Shown here: positions 44,926-55,032 of the stretch, in pieces | How the letters are laid out: each line of letters begins with the position of its first letter | Position numbering within the stretch: the stretch's first letter is position 1 | Assembly (NCBI GenBank): GCA_025331125.1 | Contig: JAOALB010000054.1 | Location: 222,969 to 286,968 of the forward strand | Reading direction: 5' to 3' | Origin: Mycogone perniciosa | Taxonomy: Eukaryota > Ascomycota > Sordariomycetes > Hypocreales > Hypocreaceae | DNA: 64,000 bases | The notes under the pieces: generated by a model | What the model saw: only the letters and a program-made list of their open reading frames with translations | Told to the model about the DNA's origin: nothing | Database searches by the model: none | Made by a program: the position numbers and the translations under genes

Positions 44926-46669
44926 GTTGGGCTACATATGCAGCTCTGCAGCTTGGCTCTCTCTCTCTCACTCTCTCACTTTCTATTACTGAACGGAGAG
45001 GGGTCTGTGTCCTCCTCTTGGGAGGCTGTCTAGGATGATCTCGACAATGGCAGTAGGGATTGAAACGAAGAAGCGACGACTAAGGCGGCACACACATTAA
45101 GACAGAAGACGAAGAAGAAGACAAAGAAGAGAAGGAGGATATATGGCCAAGTTATCACAGAGGTGGAGAAGCGAAGCGGGATGGCTGGTCTCTTCTGGAG
45201 ATGGAAACGGTCCAGCTCGAATGACGTTTCTCTCCAATCAAGAGAGCGCGCGAAGGTCACGGACACGCTGGAACAAAAGAGACGGCTAACTGTGGCTTAG
45301 TCATTTGCCGATTCAGCGGGGAAATCCACCACAATACGGAGTACTGAGTAGTACCTGGACTAAACTACCCACCTAGATAGTAGATAAGGAGCCCCTCACC
45401 TGTAGAGGTACTAAGTTCAGTAGCGCTTCAGTTACCATTCCCTTGGTAACCAAAAGTCTTCTACTTTGCATCTCAACACGCCCTCCGAGGCTCCGATCGC
45501 GTAGAACCATCAAGCATTTATTACTTCGCTTTCTAATGGGATACGAGCCTGAGGACGTATCCATGATGTCTGATGATGACGTTGCTCGGAGGCTTAGGCG
45601 GGCGAGGTACTTCGTACCCTGATCCGATACATTTCCTGCACTGCCTCTCGGGTTCTTCTAAGAGACCGGCTATTGCCCACATGTGCGAAGTAGTTGATGA
45701 TGGTTATCCTATTATGCATTGTATATTATTAATTGCGTATCGTAAAAGTACAGGACTCGTTCGTCCCTAGTTTACGTGCATTGTAGGGCACCTTCTTGGA
45801 CCTGATCATATCAACTCTTGGAGCCATCAACACCTTGCTTGAGTGCCATTGAACACCTTCATCACCAATTGTAAAGTCGAATTGGTGGATAGTTCCTTAA
45901 TACCGTAGTGCTGGCTAATGACCCTGACGGTATTCTTTACGACGAGCAGCCATTCTTCGTGAGACTCATTTCTCTCTCCTTGACGTGTGCCTTATATCAT
46001 ACTGATGAATGGCCTAAAAGTACGCGGTAAACTGGCCATGGCAATTCGACAAGATCACGCCCTCATATCGAGGAGCTTGGGGAAAATCTGGAGCTAAGCG
46101 AAAGGTGCTGAGAAAAAATGCTGGATAAAATAAAGCCAGCCTCATAACCGGATTTGGTTACTTAGGCGGTTCGATCAACATGGTCTGCTCGATGCTGAAA
46201 AACGGGGACAAGGTGCCCAGAATGAACAGTGGCATTATCATGTTCTTTCAGAATGGCGGCTCGCCGACTTTGTATGATCTAAACCATGAGAACAATCCCA
46301 TGAAAGGGTTTTTTGGAGGCCGCTTAATACTTTGTACAAATTTCCAGCAGCAGATTTGTTCAATACTTGTCTCGGGCTCCATTGACGCTGCACAATGTGC
46401 AGTCTTGTTCGGGGTATTAGTATGGCTATGTCTCACGACAAAGGACATTGTTTTGCTGAGACCCGATTTGGTGTCTGAACAGATGTCCAAGAAATACTCT
46501 TCGGTTCAAAGAACAGTTCTTGGGGAGTAGGTATAAGAAGAATGTTGGAGCCGGCCACCAAGCACTCCACATCTCAAACAAACAACGAGACAGAACTCCC
46601 ACATTTATTACATTGCAACCACAACATCTGCAAGAACTGTTCCCACATATTTACTACGAACGAAACAAA
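44926..46669. other. Intergenic: OSH1 promoter side and upstream of ankyrin gene
   Basis: About 1.7 kb. CT/GA-rich sequence near 44950-45130 is probably OSH1 5' UTR. TACGGAGTAC occurs near 45335 and a GTACTTCGTAC variant near 45608. The ORF at 46180-46530 has no family resemblance. Confidence 0.5.
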
Positions 46670-48169
46670 ATGTTGTCAACTCTCCCCATCGGTTCGTGGA
46701 CGAAATCGGACAACTCCCTCCTCAGACTACCATTCGAGCTTCTCATGATCATCTTAGAGCAGCTCGAGCCTCAAGACATTTACAACTTACTTCTGATAGA
46801 ACCCAAGTGTCTAATCCTACGCACGGGTGACAGAAAGCACCGGCTTCGCCTCTCTCGCCCATTACGAGACAGGTGTATTTTGCATAACATCAAGTTCGGG
46901 GGACTTTCAGCACTTGAGTATGCCGCCCAAAGAAACGACAAAAAGACAGTGAATCAAATCTTACAAGCCGCTACTGAAATAGCAAATGATTCGCCAATCC
47001 GACGGAATATTATATCTTACGCACCAGAGTATCTATGGTCCCAGGTGCTCACTTTTGCTGTCCGTCGTTCTTATAGAGGCCTTGTAGCGCGGATGCTCAA
47101 GTTTGAGGATGTCAGGAGCTACATGATAAAAAGAGACGAACTCTCGCACGATCTGTTTCATGCATCGGCGTTTGGAGATGTCGCCATGATGCGGCTTCTT
47201 ATTGACAATGGCGCAGACCCAGAAGCAAGGCAAAATGACGACGGCGATGCACCGCTCATCCTAACAACGCTACTGGGGCATTTTGAGGCCTGCAAACTTC
47301 TACTAACTGAATACCATGTTAACCCGAATGTAGCTGATTGGGATGGCATCACGGCGTTACACGGCGCTGCACAATTGTGTAGTGCTGAAATGGTTGAGTT
47401 GTTGCTCTCTCATGGAGCAGAAGCAGACGTAGAAGGTTCCACTGGCACACCACTCCAGATTGCCGCAGAGAACGGTAGCATTGAGGTTGTGAGGCTATTG
47501 CTAGCTCATGGTGCTTTGCCTGATTATCATATTGACGGACGACAAACACCACTAGCACTCGCTGCAGAAAACGGCCACGAGGAGATCGTGCGACTACTGC
47601 TGAATGACAACAGAGTCGACGTAAACTGTCAGAATAGTCGAAATTACACACCCTTGATGGAGGCGGTGATGGGGCCCTATGTGAACATTGCGAGGCTGTT
47701 GTTGGACTCGGGTCGTGTAGACCCCAATCTGACGAATGTACGAGGCGAGACGCCCCTCCATCTCGCCTTGATATGGGACAGCTCATACGAAATGGCGGAA
47801 TTTCTCCTATCGATGAAGAACGTCAAGCCAGACGAGAAAGATGAATGGGGTATAACGCCATTAATGATTGCTTTGTCCGAGCCGATCTCAGGCAGGAAGA
47901 AGGAGGCCATGTCCATCATCACACAACTAGTGACAAGTGAACATGTCGATTTAAACGCAAAGAGCAAATGCGACAACGCTCCAATAGATTATGCCATACG
48001 GAGCGGAGACATTGATTCAGTGAAGTTGTTTCTTCACACGGGTAGAGTGTCAGTAACCAACCACCAACTCGCTGTCGCTCATCTCTGGGGAAACGCACAA
48101 ATGGTCAATCTGATCGAAGAAAAGATGCATGAGGATATCCTCCAGGTGTCTCTAGTGGAGATGGACTAA
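46670..48169 (+). CDS. F-box and ankyrin-repeat protein
   Basis: Single exon, 499 aa from the ATG at 46670; the frame is open upstream but lacks a better start. Residues about 17-50 (LLRLPFELLMIILEQLEPQD) form an F-box-like motif. From about residue 165 ankyrin repeats run nearly to the end: DLFHASAFGDVAMMRLLIDN, ITALHGAAQLCSAEMVELLL, GTPLQIAAENGSIEVVRLLL, TPLALAAENGHEEIVRLLLN, ETPLHLALIWDSSYEMAEFLL, about nine units in all. The last ones are degenerate. No signal peptide or membrane segment. F-box/ankyrin proteins are expanded in filamentous fungi and mostly uncharacterised; a role as an SCF substrate adaptor is inference from the domain pair. Confidence 0.88.
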   Translation: MLSTLPIGSWTKSDNSLLRLPFELLMIILEQLEPQDIYNLLLIEPKCLILRTGDRKHRLRLSRPLRDRCILHNIKFGGLSALEYAAQRNDKKTVNQILQAATEIANDSPIRRNIISYAPEYLWSQVLTFAVRRSYRGLVARMLKFEDVRSYMIKRDELSHDLFHASAFGDVAMMRLLIDNGADPEARQNDDGDAPLILTTLLGHFEACKLLLTEYHVNPNVADWDGITALHGAAQLCSAEMVELLLSHGAEADVEGSTGTPLQIAAENGSIEVVRLLLAHGALPDYHIDGRQTPLALAAENGHEEIVRLLLNDNRVDVNCQNSRNYTPLMEAVMGPYVNIARLLLDSGRVDPNLTNVRGETPLHLALIWDSSYEMAEFLLSMKNVKPDEKDEWGITPLMIALSEPISGRKKEAMSIITQLVTSEHVDLNAKSKCDNAPIDYAIRSGDIDSVKLFLHTGRVSVTNHQLAVAHLWGNAQMVNLIEEKMHEDILQVSLVEMD

Positions 48170-48560
48170 ATTTAGGATGATGCTAGCAGGGAGGTTGAAT
48201 GGAAGTCAGGGGTTCATATGTCACAGGTAAGCGGATCAGTGCAATGTTGCAAGAATGTGTTTCACTTTAGTACTCGAAAAGTCCTGGTCAAAATAGAAAA
48301 CGATAGCGCCAATGGTGTTAAATCAAGCGAAGTACAGCTGTCTTAAACGTGTGCCTGTTCCATCCAAGACCCAAATATGAAGAATGCTCCCAATCAACAC
48401 CATGTATCTAGTATTAGTGTTCCAGGATAAGTCAACATATTTCCCTGACAATCTTAGAAACAAGAAAAATAACAAAAACAAAGAGAAAATTAGTCTAGTG
48501 GTGTCTAAAAACTACCCAGTGCCATCTCATCTTGCAGCTGGGTCCTGATGAGTCCCCGGA
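48170..48560. other. Convergent 3' flanks
   Basis: 391 bp between the ankyrin gene and the dehydrogenase; nothing recognised. Confidence 0.5.
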
Positions 48561-49644
48561 TCAAATCCTTCGGCTGTGGGCTTCAACATCGATTCCATAC
48601 GGCGAAATTGTTTGCAGAATCTCGCTCCAAACCTGAGCCTGCATCTTTCGCCCTGCCGCATTCGTTACCAAGGTGCCAGGTCTGTGGTGCATGTTAGCCA
48701 ATATTAGTGAATGATGGGTGTGATCAGGGTGATCCTTACTCGGCAAGTCTGTCTCTGTGAACGAACCGCCCGTGGCTCTCTTTATCAAGACCGGTGGCAT
48801 ACACCAACGTTCTGGATCCCTCCTCCGTCGTTTTGCAGATGGTGGCATGTGTAACCGCAAGTGCAACCTTTTGAACTGGGGTCTGCCAGTCTTGGGCCAG
48901 ATTAGATATGCATGCTCCGGGGCACGAGTAGCTGACGATGACTTGGGGTTTGCCCCCAGCCGTCGCGGACAGGTTCGCAATCTCTCTAGCAGCATATATC
49001 ACCAGGAGCTTTGAGACTCCATATCTATCAGCAAACTTGCCGAATTCGTCCTCTCTGTTGAGCGTCTTCATGATATTCGGTGAGGTTTGCCACGGTTCTC
49101 CCTCTGGGACTGCGGCATGCTGCCTTGATGCAACAATGTTCAGCCGAGGTGTCCAGTCCGGTCGTGCTGACTGCCTCAATTTGGGAAGAAGAAGCAAGGC
49201 CAAGAGAGTTGGAGACAGCACGTTGACTTGCAAGCTCTCTTCCCAACCATCCTTTGTGGTTTCATATTTACCCTTGGACACGGCAGCATTGAGGAGGGCA
49301 ATGTCAATCCTTGGTAGTTCGTTCACAGCTTTGGTTGCAAAAGCCTGAACTGATTCGAAGGATGCGAGGTCGATCATCCAGACGTCGATGGCGCAAGACT
49401 TGGTCTCCTCTTGGGGGAGGTTGTCGAGAATGTAGCGCTTTGCATCGTCACCCTTCTTCTGCGATCGGACACCCAATATGACGCGCGAAGCACCGAGACG
49501 GACATAGTGACGAGCGGCTTCGAGTCCGAGACCACCACTGGCACCGATGATGATGACTGTCCGGCCGGCTATGGGGAGTGCTTGCAGGGTTTTGAGGCTG
49601 GGAGCTGACCAGCGGTTTCGAAGCATGCCCCAAATGACTGACAT
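48561..49644 (-). CDS. Short-chain dehydrogenase/reductase
   Basis: NAD(P)-dependent oxidoreductase of the classical SDR type. Minus-strand exons 49644-48740 and 48681-48561 give 341 aa; intron 58 bp (GTAAGG...CACCACAG), whose removal joins RDRLAE to PGTLVTNAAGRKM. The cofactor-binding loop is GASGGLG at 34-40, an NAA motif follows in LLNAAVSKG, and the catalytic pair is Y208 and K212 in YGVSK, with a Ser in IVASRQH. The N-terminal 25 residues are helical, with no clear signal peptide. It resembles the retinol-dehydrogenase/WWOX-like SDRs often found in fungal metabolism, but the substrate is unknown and no cluster of biosynthetic genes surrounds it. Divergent from a bZIP-DUF3425 gene, with a TA/TG microsatellite just upstream of its start. 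Confidence 0.9.
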
Positions 49645-49674
49645 TTTGAAGTCGATTCGATAGTGGATAGATCC

Positions 49675-49707
<33 letters not shown>

Positions 49708-50322
49708 TATATCTTGGCAGAGTGTTCTTGGTGAAGTGTGTTCTCAGGTTGCTGTAAACTCAGATAGGCAATGAATGGAGTGCTGAGTCCTTCTTGGCTC
49801 TTGGCCCTGCTGGTAGTCATTATATATATGCATTCTGTTCGGTATGAGGAGGAGTCCGAAAACAGAGACGGACGGCGGAGAGTACCATCGTTGCGTGCCA
49901 ACTGGAATGTAAACTGAGACATTAGCAGCAATGGCCCGAAACTATATTGACTGAAGCCCAATGCGGAGGAAGCCTTTCTTTGTCTCCTATCGCCGGGCTC
50001 CCGTTTAAGTTTAGGCTTGTCAGCCATCCAGACACGGATTCGGAGACGGGATTCGATCGTCAGCACCTTGTCGGCATTGACCCGAATTGCCGTGGCTGCA
50101 TCTCAGCCCATACTCAAAGCTTCCTAGCTTTGTCAGCACTCTACATTAGTGTCGCTTCTTTCTTTCTCCGAACTCCACCGCCGAGTTTCCCTATTAGTCC
50201 AGAGTCAGTCAGCCAGAGATGTGCATCCCAGAGTCTTAACTTACTTTCCTACCTATTCATCAACCGTTGTGTTGGGTGATACCCTGGAATATTGGGAAAA
50301 GAATCTGCAATCCGTTTCAGCT
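49645..50322. other. Shared divergent promoter of SDR and bZIP genes
   Basis: 678 bp between the two start codons. Contains the TA/TG microsatellite next to the SDR start and a TATATATA stretch near 49823. No protein-like ORF. Confidence 0.55.
49674..49707. repeat. (TA)n(TG)n compound microsatellite
   Basis: About seven TA units followed by nine TG units, beginning 30 bp upstream of the SDR start codon, in its 5' UTR or core promoter. Confidence 0.85.
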
Positions 50323-51451
50323 ATGGCCTCGTTCCGTACCTTTCGGCTCGTGCCCGAGAATGATGGGGTCAGCCACCCTCCCACCTTTTGATCATGCATC
50401 TGCAAGGCATTACAAGCATACTAACGGAACGTTCTTGTGTTCCCGTAGGAGATTGATGAAAATGACGACTGGACAGGGCTCAAGGATTCCAAGGAACGGA
50501 GGAGAAGACAGAACCGGCTAAACCAGAGGGCGTTGCGTAAGAGATGACATCTACCTCCGGACTCTGCTTAGATCCCGTCGAGACTGACCAATGGTGAATG
50601 CATCAGGTCGGCGGCAAAGGCTTGGTCTTATGAAAGAACAAGAGCTGAAAGACGGCGATGAATCAACGGAGTCGATGGCGTGCTCTTTCCCACCATCAGC
50701 TCAGTTCCATCATCAGTTGACCATCCAATCCAAACCCAATGCGACCACATCCACAGCTATCTCTGCAGCTCCCTGTTCAGCTATCTCCTCCACCACCTCC
50801 TCAGCGCTATCTACTTGCTCGGACGACACTCATTTCCCCTTGACTCGCGATCACCAGCTCCTTCACGTCATCGGGCTCAACGTTTCCCGGGCCATTGTCA
50901 CAAACTACTTGATAATACGCACCATAATTCCTCCTGCCGATGATTGCTGCTCGGGCCGTCGCATCTTGGCATTATCTAATGCCACGGTAGTCCCATCAAA
51001 TATCGATGGAACTCTCGCTCTCCCACCGTCGCTCATACCCACAAAGCTACAGGAACAAGTCCCACATCTTGCATGGATAGACCTGTTCCCCTCAGCGCAG
51101 ATGCGAGACAATCTCATATTAGCACTGGAAGAATATAACATCAACGAGGAAGACTTGCTAATGGATCTGACTGGCAATATCTTTGAGGACTTCCATTGCA
51201 CCCCAGCTGACGAGGAAACCCGCAACATGATACTGGATGGCAATGGAACCCCCGCAATAGAGGAATATACCAAATCGGGAGAATTGGGTGTCGTTTCCTG
51301 GTCAGATCCGTGGGATGTAAGTGGGTGGGAGCTTACAGATAGGTTTGTGAGTAAATGGGGGTTTCTGCTACAGGGGTGTTCAGATGTCATTGCTGCAGCC
51401 AACAACTGGAGAAGCCTTCGGGGAGAGGACCCTCTGGTTGTTGAAATCTAG
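50323..51451 (+). CDS. bZIP transcription factor with DUF3425 domain
   Basis: Exons 50323-50367, 50449-50536, 50607-51451 give 325 aa. Intron 1 has an unusual GTCAGC donor but a clear TACTAAC branch and CCCGTAG acceptor; intron 2 is GTAAGA...CATCAG. Splicing yields ENDG-EIDENDDWTGLKDSKE then RRRRQNRLNQRALRRRQR, a bZIP basic region with the N-X7-R signature (NRLNQRALR); the following zipper is short and has few heptad Leu. A Ser/Thr-rich linker leads to the DUF3425 domain (about 150-325): LAWIDLFPSAQMRDNLILAL, VSWSDPWDVSGWELTDRFVS and NNWRSLRGEDPL. Proteins of this architecture are fungal nuclear regulators, some of secondary metabolism or stress (family knowledge). Target genes here are unknown; the divergent SDR is the obvious candidate. 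Confidence 0.9.
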
Positions 51452-52249
51452 GATATTGGAGCAAATCGTTTTTGGCAGTGACAGGTGGTGGACTGATTAT
51501 TGGTATCGGGTATATTGGGTGAGATTGTTCATCGCTCAAGTCAAGTCTCGACAGAAATACATCCCATTATGATTTTGCAGATAAAGACGAGGTGGAAAGG
51601 AAAGATGTTGATCACACAACAGCAGTTTGAGGGTAGTATATATAACCATGACAATGACTGAATTAAGGAATTTTGCTGACAGGCTGCTGACAAGCTGTTG
51701 CCAATCAGATAGTTGCTGTTTGGGGAATGTAGTTTTAGGCCTCAATTCCAGTCCAAACTCTCGGATCTAACTAAATAGGGTAGCTCTGGGTTACTTTAGA
51801 AAAAAGGAATAAAGGGTTTTGCAAAAGTAAAGACAATCAGTGCACCCAGTACTTTATGTAAAAGATACATATAACATAAATAGTTCATTACTCAACAAAT
51901 CTTGAGATGACTTGGAATTCCACCCTAAGGACTCCCCCAAAGGCCCACTCGGACCCGAGAGGTTGAACTTTGGGATCTAGGATCTATGATTACCTACCGA
52001 TACCTAAAACAATCTGTGATTTTGACGGATCCGGCCGTGGTAGTAATAGTACTACTGTTACTAGTTGGAATAAGAGCCGATGATGACAGATCCGGCTACG
52101 GATCCATTACCGAGTTTGACAAAACTATAGATAGGTCGCAATAGTAAGCACTATTGCGTGGGGTAGAATGAACTGCTTTATACCACCACACTACGGAGTA
52201 ATAAATCCTGAAAAAAAAAGGACAGAAGTTCCAACTAGCAAAAAGAGAA
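51452..52249. other. Intergenic: bZIP 3' flank to tRNA
   Basis: About 800 bp of AT-rich sequence with repeated GATCCGG words (52027-52105), a hairpin-forming inverted repeat at 52137-52158, and a TACGGAGTA element at about 52191. No gene seen. Confidence 0.5.
52137..52158. repeat. Perfect 8-bp inverted repeat (hairpin)
   Basis: CGCAATAG and CTATTGCG flank a 6-nt loop. It lies about 90 bp downstream of the tRNA-Thr 3' end and has no poly-T tail of a Pol III stop; purpose unknown. Confidence 0.5.
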
Positions 52250-52331
52250 TGCCCACTATCAGAGTCGAACTGATCACCTTGTCATGTCCAGGAAGTACTA
52301 GTGACACGCTATACCGCTTAGCCAAGCGGGC
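52250..52331 (-). tRNA. tRNA-Thr(AGT) with 10-nt intron
   Basis: 82 nt on the minus strand fold as a tRNA. The acceptor stem GCCCGCT/AGTGGGC has one G-T pair. The D stem is GCTA/TAGC with GG in its loop. The anticodon stem TGTCA/TGACA encloses a 17-nt loop, CTAGTA plus a 10-nt intron plus A, at the canonical position after base 37. The T arm is ATCAG-TTCGACT-CTGAT. Base 34-36 read AGT, decoding ACU/ACC threonine. Discriminator A. Confidence 0.88.
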
Positions 52332-54092
52332 TTGTGGCTTGTTAGTGGCTGAGAGCATTCTATTACATCTTATCAAGCAAACAGCAGATGACATGAAATG
52401 CATACCATTGACATCATTTGATAAAAAAAAGGATGAAAATAAGAGACCCAATTGGCTTTGGTGGCAATGTCCATTAGGTTGCATGCTTAACGGGTGGTTA
52501 TAAAAGGCTAACACTAATCACATAATTGGCAAATTGGTAGTGACCGGGGAAAGAGAGAAAAGAAACTTATTATTTCCAAGAGACAGACAGACAAACGGAA
52601 ACTTACTCAAATACAAAGCCATTTAACACCCCAACGGGCCTGCCGGGACTGTGGGGTTCTGAGGGTCCTTTTGAACCTGGGAATAACCTTGATAATCAAG
52701 CTTAAAGTATGAGCTCCACCACAGTCGCCACCTCCACATGCCTTTCAAGGAGGCTCAGAATCTTGAAGCAGCTCGGCCAATGCATCCAAAGAATCCCAGC
52801 ATGTCTGAAGTAAGAGATCACATGTATGTCCCGGATCTGCCGGATGCGTTCGCCGCCTGGTTTCTTCTTCCGTGTATGTTCTAAGCAGTCAAAGTTTATA
52901 ACTGTCAAACCGTTATATCAGGTCGGCAAAAGTGAAGTGTACACTTCAGCAACTGTAGCTGATAGTGCAGGTTATATTGCATTTAACAATAATTCGTGAA
53001 GGTACCTGCCTACAAGTTGTTGTAAGCTGACAATCCATTGTTAAGCAAACTACGAACTACGAGTGGTTTTGCGTGAAAATACAACTCAAGTCAGCCCCTA
53101 GACTTGGTAGACAGTGATTGATCTTCCATTGTGTGCCAGATGCACTGATTGTAGGTGCTACATGGATCGAATGTATCAAGCCCTCGCCTCGGATTGCCAT
53201 CCATAACAGCCCAGCAACATCATTTGCCCGGCTAATCTTCCCCCAAGCTAAGCCTTGCACCCACCCTAGTAAATATAGTAGCATTTGGCAAATCGAGCCA
53301 AATCCGCTACTTGCGATGGGATACTTGCTTGGCTTTTATCGTACCTTGCCAACACGTTCGGACGACAGTGTCCCTCCACCGGAAAAGTAACCAGTCGATG
53401 AACGGATTCAATGAACCGCTGTAAGATAAAAAAACAAGGGGGGGGGGATATGTACTTATACAGAAAGCATCTGATGGTGTCTCCTTTGTTGTACAATACT
53501 TGGATGGAGCCACTATCGAGAGTTCTTAGTTTGACTGCAGGCTGTGATATGGCGGCTGCCAAAAACTCACAAGGGCAAAACGCCCCCTTGCCTAATGGGG
53601 AGACATGTATCCTTATACAATGAAACGCTCTTTCCAGTGAGATCCGGCTTACTGTGTATATAGGCCTAAGTTTTTTTCCCCCTTCTTTTGCTCATTTCTG
53701 GTCAGTAAGCCAATATTTTATTAAGGAACAGATTGTTGTGTATTAGATATATGTTGTTTCTGAGATACAAGAGCCGGTACAGGGGAAGGCCGAGTCAGGC
53801 GGTGATGATGACACTTTTGAATGGATCACATATCTGAAGTCGAACCCGTGGACGATGACTGTGACAACGGTTTTGGTAGCACTATGTTAACTCCATGCTC
53901 TGTAGCAGAGGCATCCAAGCCTAATCCCAGCTGTCTCAATAGTAATGCTAGCGCCGATACAATCTCGATCAACTTTGCATAGAAGTAGATAAGCCTACGT
54001 ACAACTACAGGAGAATCCACCCGTCCTCTAATCCTTAGCCAAAAATGACATCAACTGAACGACTCATGTTCCCTTAAGAGTTACTTCCATGA
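52332..54092. other. Intergenic with possible relic ORFs
   Basis: About 1.8 kb, AT-rich. A G10 tract lies near 53438-53447. Short minus-strand ORFs (52702-52908, 53057-53284, 53826-54020) have somewhat protein-like composition but no recognisable family; they may be remnants of a decayed gene. No repeat ends of a transposon were found. Confidence 0.4.
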
Positions 54093-54603
54093 TCAGAAAA
54101 GCGAACAATCACCCGACATAACTTGATCCGCAATTTCAGTTGAGATGCTTGGTTCGCTGGCATCATAAGACTTCACCAGCGTCTTGCAGTTTTCGTCCCT
54201 TGAAAAAGGGAAAAAAGAAATTAGTCACCGCGGATGAGAAACACGTGCAGGCAATTAAACTCACTCATATAAGAAGCATTTAATAGTGTTCCCATCATGC
54301 GGCTGGGGCAGGAGGATAGAGCCACTGTTGACATGGTTAGATTGTGGGGAAATCCATCCCATCCAGAACTCGGTACTTACATGTGTATGAAGTCAAGCAG
54401 GGTGCAATCCTCAGTCAAGTTGGTCTCTCCTCCCTTGTAATCCTCATGGGTAAAGACAGTGCCCTGTTTGTTTTGAGTCTCGGTCAGCGAGAAATGAAAC
54501 CAATATGACGGAACAGATTTGACAGTACCAGAACTAGGTCGCTTTCATCTTGAGCGGATGCCAAGATGGCAAAGGCGAAAGGCAGAATGGTGAAGAAACG
54601 CAT
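54093..54603 (-). CDS. Small secreted protein, possibly Greek-key (crystallin-like)
   Basis: Minus-strand exons 54603-54529, 54463-54381, 54324-54265 and 54198-54093 give 107 aa; the three introns (65, 56 and 66 bp) have good donors (GTACTG, GTAAGT, GTGAGT) and AG acceptors and all three keep the frame. Residues 1-18 are a signal peptide (MRFFTILPFAFAILASAQ). The mature part is acidic with four Cys, in TEDCTLL, IKCFLYEDENCK and SGDCSLF. The segment FTHEDYKGGETNLTEDC shows an aromatic-X6-Gly pattern followed by a Ser (GSILLP), reminiscent of the beta/gamma-crystallin Greek-key motif found in some fungal secreted proteins; this is only a resemblance. I recognise no named family. The four-exon structure of such a short ORF, kept open throughout, argues for a functional gene. 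Confidence 0.8.
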
Positions 54604-54701
54604 GGTTGGTATTTAGTGATCAGAATCTCTGACTGTGAAACGAGTCCAGAGCGTGTTGAGTGTGTTGGATCTTCTGGGATTTGAGGGGCATGAGATGACT
54701 A

Positions 54702-54707
54702 CTTATA
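54702..54707 (-). promoter_or_regulatory. TATA box of the small secreted protein gene
   Basis: TATAAG on the minus strand about 100 bp upstream of the start codon at 54603, a suitable core-promoter distance. Confidence 0.45.
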
Positions 54708-54978
54708 CTCATATCTCATTCCAAACTCGCGGTGAGGCCATACACAATGAGAGAGGATTCGGATACCGCTTTTCCTCCATCAGAAGCAAGTATAGACACA
54801 AGTGGCTAAACTGCAGTAGTGTAGATGTGCATTTTGAAACAATCTGTAGGGGCAACTACATAGTTTTTTTACATACGGAGTACATGGTAGTCGATGTGTC
54901 ACGTAATGCGTTGTGTAGGAAATGGACATCACACAACATAGGGGACTACAGACATGATGATTGCGGCCCTACTCACTT

Positions 54979-55032
54979 CTCTGGCTAAATCTCTGGCTAT
55001 ATCTCTGGCTATATCTCTGACTATATCTCTGA
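54979..55032. repeat. 12-bp tandem repeat (CTCTGGCTATAT)n
   Basis: Four full copies of a 12-mer with single-base differences (CTCTGGCTAAAT, CTCTGGCTATAT twice, CTCTGACTATAT) plus a partial fifth. Non-coding. Confidence 0.85.

Noticed and set aside
44802..44971. In-frame extension of OSH1 starting at 44971
   Set aside because: It is exonic only if the GTATGT...CCCAG intron is ignored; the 20-nt first exon starting at 44925 gives a better model.
46180..46530. 116-aa ORF upstream of the ankyrin gene
   Set aside because: No start context, no family likeness, and no continuation by splicing; probably random.
46670..51451. Possible secondary-metabolite cluster (SDR, bZIP, ankyrin protein)
   Set aside because: No polyketide synthase, NRPS, terpene synthase, P450 or transporter is present.
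52700..54020. Minus-strand ORFs as a real spliced gene
   Set aside because: No consistent exon chain or recognisable domain; reported only as possible relics.
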